A DNA stretch of 64,000 bases from Naematelia aurantialba (lineage: Eukaryota > Basidiomycota > Tremellomycetes > Tremellales > Naemateliaceae). How positions within the stretch are numbered: the stretch's first letter is position 1; every line of letters starts with the position of its first letter. The position numbers and the translations under genes were made by a program. The stretch spans positions 2,294,001-2,358,000 of the forward strand of contig JAKFAO010000001.1 in the NCBI GenBank assembly GCA_021527695.1. Reading direction: 5' to 3'. Below, piece after piece: positions 23,691-32,429 of this stretch. Below the pieces are notes generated by a model that was given only the letters and a program-made list of their open reading frames with translations, ran no database searches and was not told the origin of the DNA.

Positions 23691-24564
23691 TCATGGCCCC
23701 GACCGGATATCTGTTGCCCCTCCGCTCTTCAGCTTGTCAGCTTGGATGCGACACATTGCCATGAGGGGGCAATACGTAGGTGAGGTTGAGGTGAGGCTGA
23801 GGTGAGGTTGTGGTGAGGTTGAGGTGAGGTTGTGATAATGATGAGGTTAAGACGAGGTTAAGTGAGGTTGAGGTGAGGCTGAGATGACGCGCGACTGACC
23901 ATGACGGCCTCCATCTCTCGTTCCGACACCTCCTTGGTCTTCCAGAGATACTCTGGGGCCTCCCAAAAGTTCTCGTAATCCACCGGCTTGCTCTTCCCTC
24001 CCCCTCCCCCTGCGCCTGCTGAAGCTGAAGCTAAAGCTGCCTCTGCCCCGCCTGTATGGCCGTTGGCGCCCTTGGCTGTGGACTGCCCTTTAGGCTGGGA
24101 AGAGGGGTCGCCCGGGCCGGCAGAGGAGGATTGCAGTTTTGCCAGGAAGGACTGGAAGTTGTCGACTACTTCTTTAGGCGCGGCGGGGTGGGGAGCAGGG
24201 GGGTGCGGTTCTGCGCGATCAGTGCCTGCTGTGGTCGGCGCCGCCTTTGATCGGCGCAAGTAGGGGAGAGAAGCGAGGTAATGCGGATGAAGGACGGAAG
24301 AGACCGCAAGGCCGGAACGCACGAGGCGAAGGCCAAGGTGCAGGAGGAGGTGAATAAGGAGGTGAATAAGAGGTGAAGGAGAAAGTTTTTGAGAGGTCAA
24401 GGAGGTCAAGAATAGGTAGAGGAGGCCGAGGAGGTCAAGAAGGCCGTCACGAAGCAGGCATATCCGACCCGGGGGCACGTACCGTGAGGTATCTTGGACC
24501 GTTGTCCGAGAAACTTGATCATCGGCTGGTAGTGGTATGCACGCAGTGCACGCGTGGGGAACAT
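23691..24564 (-). CDS. KGD4: 2-oxoglutarate dehydrogenase complex adaptor KGD4 (MRPS36/YMR31 family)
   Basis: Small mitochondrial protein that tethers E3 to the E1-E2 core of the 2-oxoglutarate dehydrogenase complex; it was once called mitoribosomal MRPS36. Exons 24564-24483, 24210-23900 and 23726-23691 total 429 nt (142 aa). The N-terminus MFPTRALRAYHYQPMIKFLG matches the YMR31 pattern of YxPMIKFxGxR followed by a His-rich linker (KIPHEPHPPAPHPAAPKE). The C-terminal motif is present: YENFWEAPEYLWKTKEVSER, then REMEAVM joined to SGGATDIRSGP, the family's terminal E-x-E-x-I-x-SGG. The linker contains Ala/Gly-rich low complexity. Intron 2 (23727-23899) carries a tandem repeat. The last exon is only 36 nt and was placed by the SGGA motif. 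Confidence 0.82.
23777..23885 (-). repeat. CCTCAACCTCAC tandem repeat in KGD4 intron 2
   Basis: Seen on the plus strand as GAGGTTGAGGTGAGGTTGTGGTGAGG units of 5-6 and 11-12 nt, about ten imperfect copies. It is pyrimidine/A-rich on the sense (minus) strand and almost fills the intron. Confidence 0.75.
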
Positions 24565-25026
24565 GCTGCTGTCGTTTGAGCGTGTGCGCTTGACCAGTGA
24601 CAGCGACGACGACCAGGACACTGGACAAATGTACAAATGCAACCAATGCGACACTGGCTCTGGCTCGTCTACGACCGTATAGTCGTCGTCCTATCCGATA
24701 TTCCCGAGGCCAAAACTCGGCTCCTCATTTTCGAGACGTCCAAAATATTCCTCTTGGCGCTCTTGCTCGCTCTCCTTCTTGCTGCATCGTCTTGCACAGG
24801 CATACTAGAGGCTCCGACGCCCGACCGTCTGTGGCTGCATACGTCGTCGCGATTGCTCGAGACCAGCCGTTGAATCCGTCGAACCTCGAAACTCGACACC
24901 GACTCCGCGGCCTTCCAACCTGCGCTCCGTCGCTGTCGCCTGCGCAGAGTTTCTCGCTCCCACCATCCACCCCCCCATCTTCTCGCTAAGACCCGCTCGA
25001 GGCAATACGAAACTAGCGTAGGCGGA
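24565..25026. promoter_or_regulatory. Bidirectional promoter between KGD4 and a possible mitochondrial protein gene
   Basis: 462 nt between divergent ATGs. I see no named element. Sharing one control region is a reason to suspect related expression of the two flanking genes. Confidence 0.4.
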
Positions 25027-25938
25027 ATGTCCACCACACCGCGGCGGCTCGCCTCGCTGCTCTCTCGGCTACCGTCGAACGGTCTGCACGCGATCGTCCG
25101 ACCGCACAATTACCCCCCCTCGTCCTTCTACATCATCACCCGCTCCAAACTGTCCTTCAAGCCGCGATTCCCAGCCAAGTCGGCCGGCTCTAGCTCCGGC
25201 GCCTCGTCGTCGGCTGCAGCGTCTGCGTCGGCGTCAACGTCAACGTCAACCTCGTCCGCCACGCCCAAGCAGGAGGAGGACGACGGCGACCTCGTTGGAG
25301 AGGCGGTAGAGGCGGCAGAGGCGGCAGAGGCGGCTGCGAGTGCTTCGGCATGGCCTGAGATCGGCAAATTGCAGCCGCGCGGCAAGGTCTGGGCGCTGCC
25401 GTATTGGAATGGTATGTTCGTGTGTCGAGGCGGACGCCCTTGCTTGTCCCTCCCTACTCAGCACTCGCCAGTCCTGCTCAGTGTCCCTTTGTCCCTACTC
25501 AGCACTCGCCAGTACTCCCTCAGTGTTGGCCTGTCCCTCCCTATTCGGCTCTCTCCAGGTCTCCTCAGTGTTGTGTTGGCCTGTCCCATGTCTTTGCTCA
25601 GCCCTCGCTAGTCTCCTCAGGTTGGCTAACAGCTTATAGGCCGGTACGCCCCGCCGCAGCGCAAGACCAAGGCCCCCGCGCCGCTCATCCCCCGCTCCCT
25701 GATGCGCGTCGCCTGGGTCCCCGTCGAGCCCGCCTCCCTCCCTCCGGCCGCGCAGGCCGCCATCTCCGAATGGAAGACGACGATGGCCCAACGCTCGCAA
25801 GTCCGAGACGAGGCGGTCGAGCACGCCAAGGCCAAGGCGCGCGCTGGCAAGGCCGAGCTCGCAGACAAGTGGAAGCGCGTCGAAGCGTACAGGCGCGACA
25901 AGCGCGCGGCAGCGAAGACGGTCACTATCCTGTATTGA
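25027..25938 (+). CDS. Small basic protein, possibly mitochondrial; unknown function
   Basis: Two exons, 25027-25411 and 25640-25938, give 227 aa. The N-terminus (MSTTPRRLASLLSRLPSNGL) is Arg/Ser/Leu-rich without acids and could be a mitochondrial presequence. A conserved-looking part follows (RPHNYPPSSFYIITRSKLSF), then a low-complexity Ser/Ala/Thr insert and Glu/Ala run (EAVEAAEAAEAAASAS), then GKVWALPYWNGRYAPPQRKT across the intron, and a strongly charged C-terminal helix (EHAKAKARAGKAELADKWKR). Size, basic helix and position divergent from KGD4 suggest a mitochondrial, perhaps mitoribosomal, protein. I cannot match it to a named family, so the function is open. Confidence 0.55.
25425..25622 (+). 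repeat. Degenerate 45-50 nt tandem repeat in an intron
   Basis: Four copies of a CCTGTCCCTCCCTACTCAGC-ACTCGCCAGT-CTCAGTGT unit within the single intron (25412-25639) of the gene at 25027-25938. Units differ by short indels. Confidence 0.7.
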
Positions 25939-26543
25939 CCTGTAGTGGCAGTGGCAGTAGTACATATGCATAGTCATGAGGGACGAGCGAGCCAAGACAA
26001 CATGCCAGAGCCATGATATCACAGGCAACTATCAGAGATACATCATCACAGCTCAACATCGCCTCTTCGACGTCACACGTCATGCCGCTCTCCTGACGAT
26101 GCCACCGTCACACACCACTCACACCGATGCGTCACACCGATGCGTCACACCGATGCGTCACACCTATGCGTCACACCCATGCTCACCCCGCGCATCACAT
26201 GCCAAACGCCACCGAGCTCTGTGGCAGACTCACCCTCCCAGAGAACCGGTACTTGGCCAACCCACCCACCAACCCGCCTGAAGGCGACGAACTGCGCGCG
26301 TGCTTGGCTAGCGGAGCGCGGGTCGTTTGTGCACCGACGTCCTCGGCAAGCTTCACATCCACATTCACAGACCTTTCTTGCAGCGGTTGCAGCCGCGGTA
26401 TGCTCTGCCGTGCGGGCCATGCGCTGTCCGCAGCCGTGCCGGACGGCGCCGATGCTGTCCGTACCGATCTTGGCTTACTGCCCATTACAGGGGAAGACAA
26501 CTGCTGCGACCATTACCGTCAGCCCCTGTAATCACCTCAACCA
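25939..26543. other. Convergent intergenic region with 13-bp tandem repeat
   Basis: 3' flanks of the small basic protein gene and EXO1. At 26121-26182 lies an array of CGATGCGTCACAC, about four and a half units, the last ones with single-base changes. The rest shows no gene. Short open frames here are not supported by codon use or similarity. Confidence 0.6.
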
Positions 26544-29106
26544 TTAAAGACAGCTCACCAGCTCGCTGTTAAATGCATATTTCTGCTTCCAGCCCGCAGC
26601 GACGATCCTCGCCCTCTCCTCTCGCTGCCTGTCGACAGTGTCTGCATCCTCCTCGGCCGCCCGCTTGAGACCTTCGAACGACGGCGTGACCACAATCTCG
26701 TCGTCTTCTACACTATCGCTCGAAGCCTGTTTTGTCTTTCCGGCTTTCCGGCGCGTCGAGCCAAGCTGCAATCGAGGTGACGAAGCAGGGACGAGCACGC
26801 TTGAGATCCGAGACAAGGGGCGACCCTGACGATCTCTGCGCACGGGAGGAGTTGAGACTAGCTGAGACGACGGCAGTCTTTCCGAGGCGGGAGCAATCTG
26901 CGAAGTGGACGCGACGAGGACTGAGGCTGGGCGGGAGATTGAACGCGACGGGGAAGCGGGAGACGCAGCGCGACGCCCAACTCTTTTTGGTGAAAAGGGA
27001 TCATCCTCAAGGCTTGACGAGGCCACAGGACTGGAAAGCTGAGGTGGCAGTGGCGAAGTCTGGTCTGGTTTGGGCTTTGAGCACTCGTCAGGCAGAGAGG
27101 TGTCCATTCGCAGGGACGAGGGAATAGGTGATGGCGACGGCACATGATCATCCACGGGTTCAGACGCTTGCGATTGCACACGAGCTTCAGCTTCAGGTGT
27201 CCAGGACCTGGATCGAGATCGGGACGGCCCAGCGCGGGGCTGGTCAAAATCCACTTCGGGTCCAGCTGGATCGCTCTCTTCCCATACCAGATCGACCACT
27301 TCTACGACGGCCTCGGACCGACGCCCACGAGCTGGGCCCGAGAAGAATTTGCTCAGTTTCCCCTTGATTGGCGACATGCCCTGCGCATTTCCGGCCGGAG
27401 TAGGCTGGAATGCTTTCGCAATGAATGACTGCTCGGACAACCGACTTGGTCCTGACCTGGCCGCTCCCACAGGCTTATGCAGAGGTCGTTTGGTTCCTAT
27501 ACCATCAGCGGAATCGCCAAAACCCCAGACGGCAGTACGAACGGGAGACGAATGCGTCCATGGGCCCTGCGTCGTTTGCTCTAGATATCTCGCCCAGCAC
27601 CGGTCTGCCAACGGGCTTGCCCAGCCGGGCCGGCCCATACTCTGGCCATTGGTCTTCTATCGGAAGCCGTGTCTCCGGATGCAGATCTCCGCGAGCTATG
27701 CCCTGTGCGATATCCATTTCAACGTCCCTGGAACAATCAGCCCAGACACTGAGGGTCACTGGAATGGGCCATACAGTCCGATCCACTTTTCGTCATCTTC
27801 CTGCAGGCCTCCTTCCGGGAAAGTACTCAAGGGCGTGAGGCGTTTCAGTGCGGGATGAAAGATGCGTTGATGTATAAATGCCAGCTCTGCTTGGGCAAAG
27901 TCGGTCATGTAATTGCCAGGCACTCTCATCGACCCCTCCATGAGAATATGTTGCAGGACCTGCGAGAGGGTCAGTCCAGCACCAGAAACACATCGACCAA
28001 AGACAAGTCACCTTTTCGATCGTTTTGAACCTCCGTAGCAGCTTGTGGGCGGTCTTAAGCCCCATACCCTGGATCGAGTCAAGGTAGTCACACCCGGAAA
28101 GCATCTGCACCATGTCAGGATTCGTCCCGCCTGACATGCAGTGACAACCTCACCGCCATACGCCTGAACTGTACGTCGGTCCAACCGTGCATGGGGAACG
28201 CAGACACGGTCGCCAGCTTGTCCCGCGAGATCCACACGCATTGGCCGTTGATGTCGAGCTTGTACACCACCTGATTGCGTAAGCTGGCAGTCACCGTACA
28301 GCGGTCAGCTTACCAGCTTGCATCCAAACACCAATAGGTCGGAGTCTTCCGTGATGATCCCATCGACATATCCTTCTCGCTCGAGGAAGCAAAGTTGTGC
28401 ATCCGCCTCGTACGGCGCCACCACGTACTCGACGTCCTCGGCCCGCAGAGCCTGCTCGGATCAGCGGGTACCAGTGTCAGGTAGCGCGGAGAGTACCTTG
28501 ATGAGCTGGAATGCCATTTCGGGAGTGATGTCGAGACACTTGGTGTATGCCTCTCTTGCCTCCTTTAACCTTCCTTGCGACTCGAACGACACGGCTCGTG
28601 CGAGGTTGGCTGCGCGAGACCTATTGTGTGTGAGCTGAATGCGTGGTGGAGAACGCCAGCTCACTTTGCCCGTGAGTCCTCTGTACCCTGCTTGGCGGGT
28701 AACGGTCCACCGTCAAACACCACATACGGCTCGATGCCGTGATGCCTCAGCATGCGGACGCGATACATCGCGTAGTCGACGAATCTGATCCCCGCACCGT
28801 CAGCTGCCAGGGCACATGATTTGCAGCTGCTGAGCTCACTTTGTGGTCTTCTTGCCCTTGACGAGGTCCTCTGCGCAGCCGAATGCGCCCTTGTGCAACC
28901 ACACGTATGCCTAGTAGGGATGAGCTATGCCACGTATGCTGCGGCTCATCATGATCAGGGCTCACATCCACAGCCAAACTGATCGTAAACGTCTCAGCGT
29001 ACATCGTTACTGGTCGAACGACAACTCACCGCTTGCCTGTAAAGTGCGATACATGCCCGTTGACCTGTATCTCCTTGAGCAGAGGCAGCAAGCCCGAGAT
29101 CCCCAT
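26544..29106 (-). CDS. EXO1: Exonuclease 1 (Rad2/XPG family 5' to 3' exonuclease)
   Basis: Nuclear 5'-3' exonuclease/flap nuclease acting in mismatch repair and double-strand-break resection. The start is ATG 29106: [19 protein letters not shown], the XPG N-domain. Downstream exons give [40 protein letters not shown] with [11 protein letters not shown] (metal-binding Asp), [32 protein letters not shown] with [12 protein letters not shown], and the helix-hairpin-helix region [20 protein letters not shown]. The C-terminal half is a long disordered tail (about 27600-26550) with many SPxx and SxS motifs. I place a 46-nt intron near 27500-27545, joining MDAFVSR to [10 protein letters not shown], because the frame changes there. 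The stop at 26544 follows [10 protein letters not shown]; a further tiny exon is possible. About ten introns. Family assignment is secure. Confidence 0.92.
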
Positions 29107-29419
29107 GTCGCTCGATCTCTTCTGGCGCTCGAAAAGGTGAGGATGAGGGAGGAGGGTGATGGGGTACACCAAGAACGACCCAGACCGAGAAAAGTCAAAA
29201 TAGATACACTCGACTCGGGAGAACAGTCGCGTCCGAGCGCGACAACGGATGACGTGGCTTTTTCCAAGCGTGAATCACCTTGGCAAGTGCAGCGTATGTA
29301 CTGCTGCGGTGCAGATGCATGGAGTTGTCTGATGACAGCGTAGTCTGCACACTGGCAGGCTGGTGCCCCCCCTTCTGCCCAATGCATGCCGCAGAACAGG
29401 GGACAGGAGAATCTTGAGA
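29107..29419. promoter_or_regulatory. EXO1 upstream region
   Basis: 313 nt between the start of EXO1 and the stop of the minus-strand hydrolase gene. No named element. It presumably holds the EXO1 promoter and the hydrolase 3' UTR. Confidence 0.35.
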
Positions 29420-30277
29420 CTAAAATCCACTTCTGTCCAACCACCGCTCGACCTCCTACCTTCATCAGCATTGATTGTGCGCATGAAAACGCACTATACG
29501 GCTCTTCTCTCCCCTGTGACCGTCTCTCAGCGGCTCCAGGGTGACTCCCTTGCCTCCTCTCCCGACCCCGCCTTCCGCCGCCTTGGCCAAGCGGGCCGCC
29601 TTGGCCGTGCCTTCGCCCTCCATGACCAAGATCGGGAACTTTGGCTCGTAGTTGAATTTGGGCCACGCCCAGCCGTCTTGTGCGCTGCTCGGACGATTTG
29701 GAGACGGGTCGTCCGGCGGGGGATCGATCAGGACAAGTCCAGACGCGGGGTTATCCTCGATATACGCCTGGGTCAAGAGACAGCTCTGTCCGCTGGCAAT
29801 GATGACCGGGGGGAACGGGATCGCCATCAGGCGTATCTGCGACGCCAGCAGGCTCGTCATCGCTCCCAACGGTGACGCCGCTGGTCTCCCCGCTGATCCT
29901 GAATCCGACCCCGACGTCTCCGCTTCCGTCTCCGTCTCCGTCGGCGTCTCGGCCGTGGCTGAGGCAGGGGTGGTTGGCGCTGAGATGTCCAGTTCCAGGG
30001 CAGTATAGCCCTTCTCAGCAAACATCCCGCTCCATTCTGTCCAGTCGTCCTCCTCCCCTTCTGCTGTACTGGTGCCGGCTGTTGTGTTGGCGTATCCCAG
30101 TCCCCGGGCACGGACAAATACCAACGGCGTAGGCGACTCTCGTATCGCCGCTGGAGAGGGGTAACGGATGAGATGCCGGGTGCATGTTGCGTTACGAGGG
30201 TTGGGGGTGGAAGAGAAGGCTCGGGCAGAGAGACCAAAGAGGGATATCCGAAGATGTGAGATGAATATACGGGACAT
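29420..30277 (-). CDS. Alpha/beta-hydrolase-like protein, probably mitochondrial, degenerate nucleophile elbow
   Basis: About 270 aa. The start is ATG 30277. The N-terminus (MSRIFISHLRISLFGLSARA, then FSSTPNPRN) resembles a mitochondrial presequence. The fold is suggested by TPLVFVRARGLGY, a W-x-E-W then FAEKGYTALELDIS strand-helix-strand, PPVIIASGQSCLLTQAYIED at the nucleophile-elbow position, SGLVLIDPPPDD and KFPILVMEGEG. The elbow reads GQSCL instead of G-x-S-x-G, so catalysis is doubtful. A final exon is placed by a 39-nt intron with GTGCGT at its 5' end, giving a typical hydrolase tail EVERWLDRSGF and a TAG at 29420; without it the protein would end at 29465. A Thr/Glu-rich insert lies mid-protein. 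Function unknown. Confidence 0.6.
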
Positions 30278-30337
30278 GCTGGACGGTACAGACTCGACGA
30301 CTGTTGACCGAAATCAGAGTAGCAGTAAGGCAATGAA

Positions 30338-30345
30338 TGACGTCA
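30338..30345. promoter_or_regulatory. CRE-type palindrome TGACGTCA
   Basis: Perfect 8-bp CRE/ATF site 61 nt upstream of the hydrolase start codon at 30277, in a 230-nt spacer. This is a candidate bZIP-binding site. Function is inferred from the motif only. Confidence 0.35.
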
Positions 30346-30507
30346 CGCTTCAACGCGCCTCGACAGATATCCTTTCGGGGACGAGTGATCCAGAGGACGA
30401 GTTGGAATTCAGATCGTACAGACGGCTCAAAGATCGTCTCAATTTACCACAGGTATGCATGTCATGCCAACCACAAACACCATGACACGGATCTCGAAAC
30501 AAACCAC

Positions 30508-31950
30508 CTATGCTCTCGCAGCCTCGGCCGCCGCATGCCTCTCGTCCTCCTCTGCAGCCTCGACCTCCTCTTCCAGCCTGATACGACCCTCCCTCTCTCT
30601 CGTGCGCTTCCACGCCACTCCAGCCAACAGACTGATCGGATGCAGGACCAAGCAGATGATGAGGGTCACCAAAAGCGCCGTGGGCTTGGGCAGTGCCGTC
30701 GTAGGGAGCGTCGGGTTTGTCCGCGGCGAGGAGAAGAGAAGGCAGAAGAGCAGATACATGCTCGCTACTGTAAGTAGGCTTTGACTGGTCAGCACAAGAT
30801 CTCCAGATGCTGAAGATCGAAGGGATCGGCTCTGTAAGGAGGTGTGAAGGGCAACATACTAGATTCTGCGGAATCCAGCCCAAAGAGCGACGACGAGATT
30901 GACTGCTGCGATGCAAATGACTGCGTGCCAGGTGTACTTTTCGCGGCTCTTCTCTTCCCTGATGTCCCATCCAAGTGCGACAAAGCCATTGTGCATCCAG
31001 TCCAATTCGAGCAGGATGGCGAGCAGCATCGTCATGGGCGCATGGATGAAGAGGGCGTCAACCGGCCGGCGCAGGGTCGGGGGGTATTTTAGCAAAGTGA
31101 GGTGGATCGAGAGGCTAGGCTGGTCAGTGATCATACCTAGCCAGGGCTGGCCCAGACGTGGCCATGAGTGACAACAAGAGGGGAGGGAAGAGGCTTTATT
31201 TTGGGGATGGGGTGAGGGCATTGTTGGAGTAAAGGGGGACGCACACGTTGATGACGTTGAGCAGGATGAGGATCTCTGCGCCAATGAAGAATTGCAGCGA
31301 CTGTAGGTGTATGAGTGCACGGTCACGTCAAGTAGGAGCGGCGCACCCAGCAGACAGCCCAGGCCGCTTGAAGCCAATTTGCAATTGCGAAGCGTAGACC
31401 GACGCCATGCACCAGGGTCTCCTACGCCACTGGTTCAGCCTTCCCTCTCTGGTACACTTTGTCCGTTGGTAAACTCACCTTTGTGACGTCTTTCCTCACC
31501 AAGAGCAGCACCAAGCAGAATCCCACTAAGCCAATCAGTATCTTGCCCTGTCTGACCACACCTCTTTCTATCCACACCGTCGCCTCTTATCTTTCTCACA
31601 TACGCTTCTCTCTGTCCTTACTACACCACCTAACCTACACCCAATTCTGCTCTCAATCTCCCCTCCGCCTTCAGGGCATGTAAGGAATCGAACAGCGCCC
31701 AACACCCACCTTGAAGGATGTACAGCAGCGCCCAGTAAAAGCCCACCATATACGAATTCGGCGTCAAGAGCGTCGGGTTCAGCTCGTTGATCCCCTTCAA
31801 GCCGGGCTTGATCGCGAGCGCACAGACGAAATTCGCGCCGAGCGCAACGAGCACCGAGATGGGGATGGCAATCTGCAGACGCACGAGGCGCATCGATTCC
31901 CGGAACTGCGACGGCGTGATCAGTTCCGGTTCGGGGTCGTAGGATGACAT
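30508..31950 (-). CDS. Polytopic membrane protein, DUF1774-like
   Basis: The start is ATG 31950 (MSSYDPEPELITPSQFRESM). Exons read as: two helices (LQIAIPISVLVALGANFVC and YMVGFYWALLYILQG), a helix after splicing (FCLVLLLVRKDVTK), RFAIANWLQAAWAVCW, LQFFIGAEILILLNVIN, IHAPMTMLLAILLELDWMHN, YTWHAVICIAAVNLVVALWA, YLLFCLLF, and PTALLVTLIICLVLHPISLL, followed by a charged Glu/Arg/Ala cytosolic tail (REGRIRLEEEVEAAEEDER). That is about eight or nine membrane segments. The order of motifs (P-x-x-YW-x-L-x-LQ, N-W, W-x-x-E-x-L-x-x-N) resembles the fungal DUF1774 family, but I am not certain. No transporter signature is seen. Confidence 0.55.
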
Positions 31951-32429
31951 CGTGTAGTGCTGCGTTCTCGTTTCTGCGGCGCTGCTGTATATTGCCTCTC
32001 TCGTCGTCGTCGGCAGAGAGAATAGAGGATGTACAGGCAAAGAGGATCGGACGAGAGATGGCAAAAGTGCACAGCGAACCTTTGTGTATGCGTGGGCACG
32101 TTGCGAGGGATGACGTAATGGCAAATGCTCACTGCAGATCACTTTGTGGCACTTTGCTTTACAGCCACGCTGGCGACAAGCAATTGAGTGTGCGAATGGG
32201 ATGGGATGCAGCGAGGCAATGACTACATGTGCATAGGACTCGCAGCGATAGCTAGCTTACTGCATATTCACCGCCATTGATACACTAATCTTACAAGACA
32301 ATGATCTCACAACGCAGTGGTCTCACAACGCAGTGATCTCACAACACTATGATCGAACCGTACGCTGCTCTTACAACATAATGATCTCGCAAGACAACGA
32401 GCCTGCAGAATCTCCCTTTACCCCCGTCG
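31951..32429. other. Intergenic region with ATGATCTCACAA repeats
   Basis: Upstream of the membrane-protein gene and downstream of the disordered-protein gene. At 32289-32400 a degenerate 17-nt array occurs (GCAGTGATCTCACAAC, ATGATCTCACAACAC, with TTACAAGACAATGATCTC at the edges). The rest is featureless. Confidence 0.55.
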
